A DNA stretch of 64,000 nucleotides from RBC038 sp041390625 (GTDB lineage: Bacteria; Chloroflexota; Dehalococcoidia; UBA2979), in assembly GCA_041390625.1 (NCBI GenBank), contig JAWKPM010000006.1, positions 62,001 through 126,000 of the forward strand, written 5' to 3'. The translations under genes were made by a program, and so were the position numbers. Under the pieces are notes generated by a model. The model had not been told where the DNA came from. It did no database searches and saw only the letters and a program-made list of their open reading frames with translations. Of the stretch, positions 48,981 through 57,456 are shown in pieces (position 1 is the stretch's first letter; every line of letters starts with the position of its first letter).

Positions 48981-50014
48981 CTCGCGGGGTCGGAGACGAG
49001 GCGTGTGCCGCCGGCGGCGGTGTGGAGGCCCTCCATCTCGTGGACGTCGCCGTAGACCATCAGGCGGTCGCCGGTTCGCAACTGGGTGTTGCCGGCGGGG
49101 GCGACGATGAACTCGGCACCGGCGCGCTCGATGCCGAGCAGGCGGCAGGTGCGCAGGGCACCGAAGACCTGCGCCACGGATTGACCCGAGAGGTCGGCCG
49201 TCTCGTCACCGAGGACGATCTCGGCGAACATGCGGTTCTCGAGGCCGCCGTGGCGCGTCACGGAATCGATGAAGTCGACGACGAGGGGCTGGACCGCCTG
49301 CAGGGCCATGCGTCGACCGGCGATCTGAGCGGGTGAGATGACGCGGTCGGCGCCCGCCGCGAGCAGCCGGCGCTCACCGGACTCGGTGCCGGCGCGCGCG
49401 ATGATCATGATCTGCGGGTTCAGGGCGCGGGCGGTGAGAGCGACGAAGGCGTTCTCGGCGTCGCTGTCGGCGGCGGCGACGATGACGCGGGCCGTGTCAG
49501 CATGGGCCTGGCGCAGCATCGCCTCGTCGGTGGCATCGCCGACGAGGGTCGTGATCTCGGTCTCGCGAGCGCGCTCGGCGACGGCGGGGTCACGCTCGAT
49601 GACGAGGATCTCCTCGCCTCGCTCACGGAGCTCGAGGGCGACCTCCTGGCCGACGCGGCCGTAGCCGCAGATCACGATGTGGTTTCGCATGCGCTCGATC
49701 CTCCGATTGAGCCGCTGCAGGCCGAAGGCGTGCGCGACCTCGCCCAGCACGAGTTCCTCGACGGTGAGCCCGACGACGTAGAGCAGTGCACCGACGCCGA
49801 TCGGGACGAAGAACAGAGTGAAGATGCGGCCACTCGTGTCGAGCGGCTGGACTTCCTCGTATCCGACGGTCGTGATGCTGATGACCACCATATAGGCGGC
49901 GTCGAGCAGGTCCCAGCCCTCGGCGAGCATGTACCAGGCGACGCCGACGAGGGCGATCGCGAGGAGGACCAGCAGCGCGGCCGGGACTCGCCTCGAGAGG
50001 AAGCCAGTCCTCAC
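48977..50014 (-). CDS. MthK-like K+ channel with RCK/TrkA domain
   Basis: 345 residues from GTG 50014. Two membrane helices flank the selectivity filter TTVGYEEV (Thr49 to Glu53), where the usual last Gly of TVGYG is Glu. A RCK/TrkA-N Rossmann domain follows with VICGYGRVGQEVALEL, then LVGDATDEAMLRQA. TrkA-C completes the C-terminus. The two-helix plus RCK layout is that of Ca2+/nucleotide-gated K+ channels (MthK, Kch). The Glu at the filter may be a natural variant in such channels; selectivity was not tested. Confidence 0.85.
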   Translation of the reverse strand: MRTGFLSRRVPAALLVLLAIALVGVAWYMLAEGWDLLDAAYMVVISITTVGYEEVQPLDTSGRIFTLFFVPIGVGALLYVVGLTVEELVLGEVAHAFGLQRLNRRIERMRNHIVICGYGRVGQEVALELRERGEEILVIERDPAVAERARETEITTLVGDATDEAMLRQAHADTARVIVAAADSDAENAFVALTARALNPQIMIIARAGTESGERRLLAAGADRVISPAQIAGRRMALQAVQPLVVDFIDSVTRHGGLENRMFAEIVLGDETADLSGQSVAQVFGALRTCRLLGIERAGAEFIVAPAGNTQLRTGDRLMVYGDVHEMEGLHTAAGGTRLVSDPAS

Positions 50015-50050
50015 GAGGCCTCGAGGGTCAGGCGGGCGCCGGGCGTGCCC

Positions 50051-52381
50051 CTACGAGGCGCGCCCGATGCGCTTGCGCTTGTGCTGGACGTAGTCGACGA
50101 GGATGTACTCGCCGAGCTTGTCCGGTGTGGTGTAGAAGACGCGGCCACCGTTGATCTTTGCCAGCTGGTTCACGAACTCCTTCAGATAGTAGTTGCGATC
50201 CAGCATGAAGGTATTGATGGTGATCCGCTGCTGCGACACGCGCTTCACGGCCTTGAGCGTCTCGCGAATCGTGATGGGGCTGGGCGGGTAGGCGAACTGC
50301 GAGCGGCCGCGCTCGAGGTGCGCCGTGGGCTCGCCGTCCGAGATCATCAGGATCTGCCTCGTGGCGCCCTTGTGCTTGGCGAGCAGCTGCTCGGCCATCA
50401 TGAAGGCGTGGTGCATGTTCGTGCCGAGGACGGACTCGTCCCAGCGCACGTACGGCAGCTCGTGGAGCTTCAACTCGCGGGCGTAGGCCGAGAACCCGAT
50501 GACGTAGAGGTGGTCGCGCGGGTACATCGACGTGATGAGGTTCTGCAGCGCGAGCGCGACCTTCTTCGCGGCCTGGAACGAGCCTCGCAGGGCCATCGAC
50601 CACGAGAGGTCGACCATCAGCACGGTCGCCGTCTGGGTCACCAGCTCCGAGCGATAGACCTCGAAGTCGTCGGGGTGCAGGCGGACGGGCATCGAGGCGC
50701 CTTCGCGCTCGAGGGCGTTACGGATGGTGCGCTCCATGTGGAGGTGGAACGGGTCACCGAACTCGTAGGGCTTGGTCTCGTCGATGCGCTCGCCGAGGCG
50801 GCCGGACTCCGGCGTCGGGTGGTTGCCGATGCCCTGCTTGCGGAGCTGCTTGTAGATCTCGCCGAGGGCCTTCTGGCCGATGGTGCGCATGCCTCGGGGC
50901 GTGAGCTCCCAGGCGTCGCCGTCGCGCCGCACGTAGCCGGCCTTCTCCAGCACCTCGAGGAGCTGCTTCAGCTCATCGAGGGTGTCGACGGCGTCGTCGC
51001 CGAGCAGCTCCCGCAGGGCATCGACGTCGATGTGCTCGAGGTCGCCGCCGTACTGGGCGCGCTCGAGGTCGCGCTCGAGGCCATCGATGTCCTGCATCTG
51101 GCGCATGAGCTCCATGGCCGCCTCGAGACCGATCTCCTCGTCGCCGCGGAACGGGTAGGAGGAGGCCTGGTCCCTGGAGGGGTTGAGGAAGTCGAGGTTC
51201 TGCGCGAGCTGGCTCAGCTCGCCCTCGAGCTCCGGGTCGCCGAGCTTGTCGCCCAGCATCGACTGGAGCTGCTCACGCTGGTCGCCGGGGAGTGACTCCA
51301 TCAGCGACTGCATGGCGGACATCTGCGCCTGCATCTGCTGGATCAGCTCGTCGAGCGACTGCGGCGGGTTGTCGCCGAACATGTCGCCGAACTGCTCCAT
51401 GAAGTTCTCGAAGTCGGGCTCACCGCCGCGCATGCGCTCGGTGAGCATGTCGTTGAGGGCGCGCGCCATGTCTTTCATGCGCTGCATGTCGCCCTCGGAC
51501 ATCTGCTCGACCATCTGCTGCACGTTCTGGAAGAACGAGTTCACCATGGACTGGCGGAGGCTCTCGACGAGCTCCTGGAACTTGTGCTGTGCCTCGGGGT
51601 TGAGGAACTCGTAGTTCTGGAGCTCGCGCATCTGGCCGGCGGGCTCGGGCGGCAGGTCATCGAGGAAGTCGTTCTTGCGCTCGGCGATGCGCCGGAGCAT
51701 CTCGGCGAACTGCTCCTCCTCGGAGCGGCCGTCCTGGGCGGCGCCGCCTTCGGCGCCCTGTTCGCCACCCTGTTCGGAGCCGGGCTGGCCCGGCTGCCCG
51801 GGCTGTTGCTGGCCCGCCTGGCCTCGTTGCCCGGCCTGACCGCGCTGACCGCGCGCACCGCTCATCGAGGGGGTGCCGCGTGCGGAGGAGGGGGCGCCGT
51901 TCGCGCCCTCGGAGCCGGGTGCGCCGGACTCGCCCTGATCGCCGTCGGCGCCCGCCTCACCCTGCTCGCCGGAATCGCCTTCGGAGGGCTCGCCCGACTG
52001 CTGGTCGCTGGGGGCCTCGCCGGCCTGGTCGCCGCCCTGGGGCTGGCCGCCGGCCTGCTCCAGGCGCTCGCGGAGCGTGTCGCGCTCGAGACCGAGGATC
52101 TCCTCCAACTGTCGCTGGATGTCCTCCATGATCCCGGAGAGGTCGAACTGGTCGAGGCGCTGGCGGCGCTGCTGGCGCAACTGCTGGAGGAGGTCGCGGA
52201 GGCCCTGCATGCGATCGCCCTGCGGGGTGCGCATGCCGCGCTGCATCAGGTTGCGCAGCGCGTGCTGGAGGTCGCCGAAGTTCATGAGGTCGTCGGTGAG
52301 CGCCTCGAGCACGTCGGCGGCGTCGAGCGTCGGGATGTCCTGTGTCCCGTCCCACTCGGAGTATCGGTAGCGCGTCGTCAT
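50051..52381 (-). CDS. von Willebrand factor A domain protein with disordered linker
   Basis: 776 residues from ATG 52381. The N-terminal 100 residues carry Gln/Arg-rich helices, then a Gly/Gln/Glu/Ser-rich disordered stretch (about 110-220) follows. A helical central part with Met-rich segments comes next. The C-terminal VWA domain has the MIDAS motif DLSWSM (Asp591). The protein pairs with the MoxR-type ATPase upstream in the same direction, as in magnesium-chelatase BchI/BchD and MoxR-VWA systems, which load metals or remodel proteins. No chlorophyll genes are present, so a chaperone-like activity is preferred. Confidence 0.82.
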   Translation of the reverse strand: MTTRYRYSEWDGTQDIPTLDAADVLEALTDDLMNFGDLQHALRNLMQRGMRTPQGDRMQGLRDLLQQLRQQRRQRLDQFDLSGIMEDIQRQLEEILGLERDTLRERLEQAGGQPQGGDQAGEAPSDQQSGEPSEGDSGEQGEAGADGDQGESGAPGSEGANGAPSSARGTPSMSGARGQRGQAGQRGQAGQQQPGQPGQPGSEQGGEQGAEGGAAQDGRSEEEQFAEMLRRIAERKNDFLDDLPPEPAGQMRELQNYEFLNPEAQHKFQELVESLRQSMVNSFFQNVQQMVEQMSEGDMQRMKDMARALNDMLTERMRGGEPDFENFMEQFGDMFGDNPPQSLDELIQQMQAQMSAMQSLMESLPGDQREQLQSMLGDKLGDPELEGELSQLAQNLDFLNPSRDQASSYPFRGDEEIGLEAAMELMRQMQDIDGLERDLERAQYGGDLEHIDVDALRELLGDDAVDTLDELKQLLEVLEKAGYVRRDGDAWELTPRGMRTIGQKALGEIYKQLRKQGIGNHPTPESGRLGERIDETKPYEFGDPFHLHMERTIRNALEREGASMPVRLHPDDFEVYRSELVTQTATVLMVDLSWSMALRGSFQAAKKVALALQNLITSMYPRDHLYVIGFSAYARELKLHELPYVRWDESVLGTNMHHAFMMAEQLLAKHKGATRQILMISDGEPTAHLERGRSQFAYPPSPITIRETLKAVKRVSQQRITINTFMLDRNYYLKEFVNQLAKINGGRVFYTTPDKLGEYILVDYVQHKRKRIGRAS

Positions 52382-52426
52382 GAAGTCCCCTGACCGCCGG
52401 CCGTGCCGGCGCGGTGTGCTTGTCGC

Positions 52427-53833
52427 TTAGCCTCGGTAGCGCGCCGCCTGTCCGGCGACGGTGTCCTTGTTGAGGCGCTTGTTCAGGTGCAGCCCCTCGA
52501 GGACGAACTCGACGGCCGAGGCCTGCACGGCCGGCGTGCCGTCGCTCGTGACCTGTGCCACGGCCTCCTTGAGCCCCTCGACGTCCTTCAGGAGGCCCTG
52601 GTACTCCGCAGCGGCCATCACCTCGCCGGTGTCGACGGAGATGCCGTTCTTGAAGGCCTGCACGATCGGCTCCATGTCGGCAGCGTCGCAGCGGCGGTTG
52701 AAGACCGCCACGATCGCGCCCTGGAGCAGCCGCTCGAGGACCTGCTGGTCACGACCCTCCTCGACGGTGTCGAGCTCCACCTTGCCCTGGAGCGAGGGGA
52801 GCACGAAGGGGAGGTCGGAGATGCGCGGCACCACGTCCGTCTCCTGGAGGCGGATGGCGCGCCGGAGCGCGTTCGCGAGCATCGCCTCGTAGTTCGCCAC
52901 GGAAGCGCGGACGGAGACGCCGGAGCGCTGATTCACGTCCGGCGAGCGGCGGGCGAGGCGCGTGATCTCAGCGACGATCTCGGCCATGTACTCGGGGACG
53001 ATGACGTTGTAGTCGTCGAGGGAGAGGTGGGCGCCCTCGGACGCCATGATCTCCATCTCCGCCTCGATGGTCTGGGGGTAGTGAGTGCGGATCTGGGAGC
53101 CGTAGCGGTCCTTGAGCGGGGTGATGATGCGCCCGCGGTTCGTGTAGTCCTCGGGGTTGGCGGTGGCGACGATGAAGACATCGAGGTCGAGGCGGACCTT
53201 GTGGCCTCGAATCTGGATGTCGCGCTCTTCCATCACGTTGAGGAGGCCGACCTGGATGCGCTCGGCGAGGTCGGGCAGCTCGTTGATGGCGAAGATGCCG
53301 CGGTTGGTGCGCGGGATGATGCCGTAGTGGATGGTCAGCTCGTCGGAGAGGTAGCGGCCCTCGGCGACCTTGATCGGGTCCACCTCGCCGATGAGGTCGG
53401 CGATGGTGATATCCGGGGTGGCGAGCTTCTCGCCGTAGCGCTCATCGCGGTGCATCCAGCGGATGGGGGCGTCGTCGCCCATCTCCTCGACGATCTGCTT
53501 GCCGGGGGCGCTGATCGGGTTGAAGGGGCTCTCCGGGATCTCGGCGCCGGCGAGGACGGGCGTCCACTCATCGAGGAGGGAGGTGAGGCTGCGGATGATG
53601 CGGGACTTCGCCTGGCCTCGTTCGCCGAGCAGGATGATGTCCTGGCCGGACAGAATCGCGTTCTCGATCTGCGGGATGACCGTCTCGTCGTAGCCGACGA
53701 TGCCGGGGAAGAGGTTCGCACCTGAGCGCAGGCCGGCGATGAGGTTCTTCCTCATCTCCTCGCGCACCGGCAGCACGGACGTGACGCCGGATGCGCGCAG
53801 CGCGCCGAGGGTCATTGGTCGTTCGCTCGTCAA
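52427..53833 (-). CDS. MoxR/magnesium-chelatase-like AAA+ ATPase
   Basis: 468 residues from TTG 53833, eight bases after GGGGAGGA; ATG 53815 in frame is the alternative. The P-loop is GERGQAKS (about 70-77), with Walker B region IFAINELPDLAERIQVGLLN and sensor 1 VFIVATANPEDY. A C-terminal helical lid follows (LLKDVEGLKEAV). The sequence is closest in style to BchI-type ATPases, whose partner has a VWA domain. That partner is the next gene, 45 bases downstream. The ATPase and the VWA protein probably form a machine for inserting a metal or activating an enzyme. Confidence 0.86.
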   Translation of the reverse strand: MTSERPMTLGALRASGVTSVLPVREEMRKNLIAGLRSGANLFPGIVGYDETVIPQIENAILSGQDIILLGERGQAKSRIIRSLTSLLDEWTPVLAGAEIPESPFNPISAPGKQIVEEMGDDAPIRWMHRDERYGEKLATPDITIADLIGEVDPIKVAEGRYLSDELTIHYGIIPRTNRGIFAINELPDLAERIQVGLLNVMEERDIQIRGHKVRLDLDVFIVATANPEDYTNRGRIITPLKDRYGSQIRTHYPQTIEAEMEIMASEGAHLSLDDYNVIVPEYMAEIVAEITRLARRSPDVNQRSGVSVRASVANYEAMLANALRRAIRLQETDVVPRISDLPFVLPSLQGKVELDTVEEGRDQQVLERLLQGAIVAVFNRRCDAADMEPIVQAFKNGISVDTGEVMAAAEYQGLLKDVEGLKEAVAQVTSDGTPAVQASAVEFVLEGLHLNKRLNKDTVAGQAARYRG

Positions 53834-53929
53834 CGCGCCAGTCCTCCCCTGGGGGCAGGCGGTTCGCACCGAGTGCGCCTGCCGTGATGTTCCGAAGCCG
53901 TTCAGCGGATGTCTGCCGAACGTGGCGCC

Positions 53930-53935
53930 AGTATA
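53930..53935 (-). promoter_or_regulatory. -10 box candidate for the MoxR-VWA operon
   Basis: TATACT on the minus strand, about 97 bases before the TTG start. A -35 is weak. Confidence 0.35.
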
Positions 53936-53959
53936 CGCCCCCCGTCAGCGCGCCTGTCC

Positions 53960-54013
53960 GGGGCTCGACGAGCCCCCTCGATATGCAACGAGCCCCGCGT
54001 GAGCGGGGCTCGT
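53960..54013 (-). terminator. tandem hairpins after the XRE gene
   Basis: Two stems lie in the gap after the XRE stop. The nearer is a perfect 11-bp stem ACGAGCCCCGC / GCGGGGCTCGT with a GTGA loop (53988-54013). The farther is GGGGCTCG-A-CGAGCCCC (53960-53976). Both share CGAGCCCC, so one could pair with the other. U-runs are poor, but they are the only likely transcript end for the XRE gene. Confidence 0.5.
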
Positions 54014-54038
54014 GACTTCGCGGCGGAGGACGGTTCGC

Positions 54039-54389
54039 CTAGGAGGCGACGGCCTCCACGCTGAGGTGCTCAGGGGCGACGATCTCGACGAGCTCGGGGT
54101 GGCGGACCAGACGCTCGACGGCGCGGCTCAGGCGGGAGTCGCGGACGATGAGGACCTCTTCGGTCTCGAGGAGGTCGCCGACGCCGACGTCGAGGGCCTT
54201 CGCGACGCCGAGGAAGGTCGAGAGCGGGAGGTCGCGCTTGCCGGTCTCGTAGTTGGAGAGGGAGGCCTGGGTGATGCCGGCGACGCGGGCGACCTCGGCC
54301 TGCGAGAGGTCGCGGCGGAGCCGCCACTCGCGGATGCGCTGACCGACTTCCTTGCGGTGGAGACTCGTGTGGTTCGTCGTGCGGGGCAT
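54039..54389 (-). CDS. XRE family transcriptional regulator
   Basis: 116 residues from ATG 54389, after a purine-rich GAGAAGAGAG. The N-terminal HTH reads DLSQAEVARVAGITQASLSNYETGKRDLP, a full helix-turn-helix. The C-terminal 45 residues (LLETEEVLIVRDSRLSRAVERLVRHPELVEIVAPE) may be a small effector or dimerisation part. It stands downstream of a palindrome at 54475-54498 and may regulate itself or the 3D-domain gene upstream of it. The longer reading from 54470 is not protein-like. Confidence 0.88.
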   Translation of the reverse strand: MPRTTNHTSLHRKEVGQRIREWRLRRDLSQAEVARVAGITQASLSNYETGKRDLPLSTFLGVAKALDVGVGDLLETEEVLIVRDSRLSRAVERLVRHPELVEIVAPEHLSVEAVAS

Positions 54390-54474
54390 GGTCTCTCTTC
54401 TCACTCGGATCGCCGCGAGGCGAAAGCAGTTTGGTCGGTGGGCGCGGGTAGCGCCCACAAATGTTCTCACATCG

Positions 54475-54498
54475 TCATTGTGCCCACAAGCACAATGA
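54475..54498. promoter_or_regulatory. palindromic operator candidate upstream of XRE gene
   Basis: TCATTGTGC-CCACAA-GCACAATGA, nine-base perfect arms with a six-base spacer, lies in an AT-rich part of the 174-base gap. A second palindrome, GTGGGCGC-GGGTA-GCGCCCAC (54438-54458), lies nearer to the XRE start. The first is a typical XRE-family operator size. Confidence 0.45.
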
Positions 54499-54563
54499 GA
54501 CGAGCACAGAGAGGTTTTTACGTTTGTTGCCGAGGAGTGTCAGGTTCGGAGCGCTGGAGGGGG

Positions 54564-55256
54564 CTAGGGAAGGATCTCGATGATGCCGACGTGGCCGACC
54601 TCGTTGATCCATGCCCAGCCTGAGGCGGCCGAGTTGAACCAGATGTCGCGGTGGAGTCCACCGACGGCGCTCCCGGTGTCCGCGCAGCGATAGACGCGGT
54701 TCAGCGGGTCGCCCTGGATGCGGAACTGCTGGCCGAGGTAGGCGGCGTCGCACGCGGCAACGCCCGGCGCGACGTGGCTGCCGTCGGCGGTGTAACCGCA
54801 GAAGCCGCCGCCATCGCCGCCGCCGACCGAGGGGTCGAGGTGCTGGCAGTAGTAGAAGGAGAGCGTCACCTGGACGCGGTCGCCCCCGCCGAGGGGGTAC
54901 GGCGTCGATGCGACCGGCGGCGCAGTCTCGATGGGAGCGGCGGCGGGCGGCTCGACGCTCAGGAGGCGCGCGGTCTCGTGCACGGCGTCGGTGGCCTGCA
55001 CGCGGGGCATGTCCATGTCCTCGGGCGGGCCGATCTGCGCCGCCAGCAGCTCGGGGGCGGGGCGCTCGACGGGCTCGATGAGCGCCGCCTTGCCGGCGGT
55101 GCCGAGGAAGCCGGAGGCGTCCGCCACCGTGGGCGCACCGACATTCATGCGGTACGCCGCCGCTCCGGTCAGCACCGCGACGGCGAGAGCTCCCGCCGCG
55201 ACGACGCTGCCGATCTGGAGCCACCGCTCCATGGGTGAGGTTCGATGTCCACTCAC
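54564..55256 (-). CDS. membrane-anchored 3D (Asp-Asp-Asp) domain protein
   Basis: 230 residues from GTG 55256. One N-terminal membrane segment (IGSVVAAGALAVAVLTGAA) is followed by a Pro/Glu-rich linker. The C-terminal domain has the 3D-domain pattern: SFYYCQHL, then GYTADGSHVAPGVAACDA, LGQQFRIQG and YRCADTGSAVGGLHRDIWF. Such domains are lytic transglycosylase- or RlpA-like double-psi barrels that act on the cell wall, and the last D-x-W-F is the third Asp cluster. The protein is presumed extracellular. Upstream CATACT lies eight bases before the GTG, so it could be near-leaderless. Confidence 0.75.
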   Translation of the reverse strand: MSGHRTSPMERWLQIGSVVAAGALAVAVLTGAAAYRMNVGAPTVADASGFLGTAGKAALIEPVERPAPELLAAQIGPPEDMDMPRVQATDAVHETARLLSVEPPAAAPIETAPPVASTPYPLGGGDRVQVTLSFYYCQHLDPSVGGGDGGGFCGYTADGSHVAPGVAACDAAYLGQQFRIQGDPLNRVYRCADTGSAVGGLHRDIWFNSAASGWAWINEVGHVGIIEILP

Positions 55257-55264
55257 GAAGGGGG

Positions 55265-55270
55265 AGTATG
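55265..55270 (-). promoter_or_regulatory. -10-like box, near-leaderless start candidate
   Basis: CATACT with eight bases to the GTG at 55256 on the minus strand, a slightly longer gap than the other candidates. Confidence 0.28.
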
Positions 55271-55379
55271 TCAGGCTGGCAGTGCCAACGCCTACCCCCT
55301 AAGGGTCACAATCATCACGAAAGCAATGACGGTGATCCACCGGGCGAGAGGCCTCGGGAGCGGTGCGACGGGCGTGGAT

Positions 55380-56726
55380 CTAGCTGAGCAGGCCCTCTGC
55401 GCGGAGGTCGCCGATGGCCGAGCGGAACGCCTCGACGGTGCGATCCACATCCTCGGGACCGTGCGCGCTCGAGACCATGCCGCCGGCGCCCATGAGGTCG
55501 ACGCCGTGGTTGTAGAGCGCCCAGCGGAGGGGGGACATCAGGTCGTCGGCGACTCCAAGGGGCTCCTCGGCGGCGTCCCACTCGATGTCGGCGGGACGCG
55601 GGGCGTCGTAGCCGAGGTTGAAGTGCCACATCGAAGAGACGGCCCAGGCGGAGCCGGGGACCGACGCTTCCGCGAAGAGCGCGTTCAGGCCTCGGACGAT
55701 GGCGGCCGCGGTCTCGTCGGCACGCTCGACCTCGCCGCCGGCGGCGATCAGCTGGAGGCAGGTGATGCCGGCGACGGCCGAGACGGGGTTCGCGTTGAAG
55801 GTGCCCTGGTGCGAGATGCGGTGGCGCTGGTTCCAGTCCTGGTCCTCGGCGCGGATCTCGAGCATCGAGACGATGTCGTCGCGGCCGGTGACGCAGCCGC
55901 CGGGGAGGCCGCCGGCGAGGATCTTCGCGTGGGTCGAGAGGTCCGGTGTGACGCCGTAGCGCTCGGACGCGCCGCCGGGCGCCATGCGGAAGCCCGTGAT
56001 CACCTCGTCGAGGATGAAGAGCGTGCCGGTCTCCTCGGTGAGACGCCGCGCCTCGCGGAGGTACTCCGGCGAGAGCGGGTGGGTGCCCCAGTGGGCGCCG
56101 GTCGGCTCGAGGATCACGGCGGCGACGTCGCGGCCCGCGAGGGCCATGCTCAGCGCCTCGACATCGCCGGCCGGCACGATCGTCAGGGCGTCGTAGAAGC
56201 CCTCGGGGACGCCGGGCGAATGCGGGTGCGGATCATCCTCGCGGAGGCGGCCGACGACGAGGTCGTGCCATCCGTGGAAGTGCTCCTCGAGCTTCACGAC
56301 GCGCTCGCGGCCGGTGTAGGCGCGGGCGAGGCGCAGGGCCATCATCGTGGCCTCGGTGCCGGAGCTGGTGAAGCGGACGCGCTCGGCGCAGGGGACCATC
56401 GAGATCACCTGTTCGGCCCACTCGATCTCCCAGCGGTGCGAGGAGCCGAAGTGGGTGCCTCGGGTGTAGGCCTCCTGCACGGCCTCGACGACCTCGGGGC
56501 GCTGGTGCCCGAGGAGGAGAGCGCCGTGGCCGCCGATGTAGTCGACGTACTCGTTGCCGTCCACGTCCCACTTGCGGCTGCCGGCAGCTCGTTCGACATA
56601 AATTGGAAACGGGCGGAAGGCACGGGTGTCGTGCGTCACGCCCGAGGGGAAGGCGGCGGCGCCACGGGCGGCGAGCGCCTTCGACCCGTGGTGGAGCGCC
56701 TCGTACGTCTCGAGAATCGAAGCCAC
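55380..56726 (-). CDS. class III aminotransferase, glutamate-1-semialdehyde-aminomutase-like
   Basis: 448 residues from GTG 56726, six bases after GGAGG. The PLP enzyme motifs are in order: GNEYVDYIGGHGALLLGH, TSSGTEATMMALRLAR, VKLEEHFHGWHD, LEPTGAHWG, FILDEVITGFR and the Schiff-base region HAKILAGGLPGG (Lys). It resembles HemL, but HFHGWHD replaces the usual YHGHxD, placing it in the wider GSAM-like group of aminotransferases, some of which are not heme enzymes. No other tetrapyrrole gene is in the window. The upstream part of the frame, to 57800, is not a gene. Confidence 0.85.
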   Translation of the reverse strand: MASILETYEALHHGSKALAARGAAAFPSGVTHDTRAFRPFPIYVERAAGSRKWDVDGNEYVDYIGGHGALLLGHQRPEVVEAVQEAYTRGTHFGSSHRWEIEWAEQVISMVPCAERVRFTSSGTEATMMALRLARAYTGRERVVKLEEHFHGWHDLVVGRLREDDPHPHSPGVPEGFYDALTIVPAGDVEALSMALAGRDVAAVILEPTGAHWGTHPLSPEYLREARRLTEETGTLFILDEVITGFRMAPGGASERYGVTPDLSTHAKILAGGLPGGCVTGRDDIVSMLEIRAEDQDWNQRHRISHQGTFNANPVSAVAGITCLQLIAAGGEVERADETAAAIVRGLNALFAEASVPGSAWAVSSMWHFNLGYDAPRPADIEWDAAEEPLGVADDLMSPLRWALYNHGVDLMGAGGMVSSAHGPEDVDRTVEAFRSAIGDLRAEGLLS

Positions 56727-56867
56727 GAGCTGCCTCCATGCCGCGCGCCGGTCCCGCTGGTGCGACCAGTCTCGCGCTGAGGCCTCGGTCCGGCAATACG
56801 AGGCGGGAGGCCGCCCCTCGACGGCCCCGTAGACTGGAGGTTCCCACGGGCGAGGAAGGAGCTCCCG

Positions 56868-57158
56868 ATGCCGAAGCTGAGCGACGAGGCGATCGCCGAG
56901 GCGCTGTCTCACCTCGAGGGGTGGGCGCGGGAGGACGACTCGCTGGTGCGGGAGTTCGTGTTGCCGGACTTCGTGGCGGCGCTGGGGCTGATGGCGCAGA
57001 CCGGCGTGCTGGCGGAGCGGGCGAACCATCACCCCTCGATGGCGAACATCTACAACCGGGTTCGGATTGCGCTGTCGACGCACGACGAAGGTGGGATCAC
57101 GGAGCGCGACGTGGCGCTGGCGCGCGAGATCACCGACCGCGCCTCGAAGCTGATGTAG
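56868..57158 (+). CDS. phhB: pterin-4a-carbinolamine dehydratase
   Basis: 96 residues, the full length of a PCD/DCoH protein. Diagnostic motifs are FVAALGLMAQTGVLAERANHHP and IYNRVRIALSTHDEGGITERD. The His pair and the THD block form the pterin site. The enzyme dehydrates 4a-hydroxytetrahydrobiopterin formed by phenylalanine hydroxylase, but stand-alone copies are common in bacteria and may have other roles. GAGGAAGGA precedes the start. A copy of the intergenic repeat follows 18 bases after the stop. Confidence 0.9.
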   Translation: MPKLSDEAIAEALSHLEGWAREDDSLVREFVLPDFVAALGLMAQTGVLAERANHHPSMANIYNRVRIALSTHDEGGITERDVALAREITDRASKLM

Positions 57159-57175
57159 CCGGACCTCGGACCGGA

Positions 57176-57262
57176 GCATGGACGGCCCTTTGGGCCGGCG
57201 AGCCCACCCGCCCACCCTTCTTGTGCGAGGGGCTTCGCCCCTCGCGCTCTCCTCGGAACGGG
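57176..57262 (+). repeat. double-hairpin intergenic repeat, copy 4
   Basis: Hairpins GGCCC-TTT-GGGCC (57184-57196) and GCGAGGGGC-TTC-GCCCCTCGC (57225-57245), the latter identical to copy 1. The CCCACCCGCCCACCC linker is as in copy 3. It lies in the 298-base gap between the dehydratase and hydrolase genes; the rest of that gap (57263-57456) shows nothing else. Confidence 0.75.
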
Positions 57263-57456
57263 CGCCGGCGCGAGAGCCTCGCGCTGGGGGGCTGCCGACA
57301 CGCGTCGCGAGGGATTGCCCGCGCATCCTCTCGGGAGCATGTCGACGGCGAGTGCCGCAGCGGCCGGGTCCTTTGCGCCGCGACATCGTGCGGGGGACCG
57401 CCGCCCTCGGGCATGCGAGTGGCGCTCGGTGTCTGGAAGTCGAGCCCCCGGGCCTC

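Noticed and set aside
10845..57262. CRISPR or insertion-sequence origin for the repeats
   Set aside because: The copies are kilobases apart, lack spacers, transposase genes and target duplications that I can see; they look like small structured elements.
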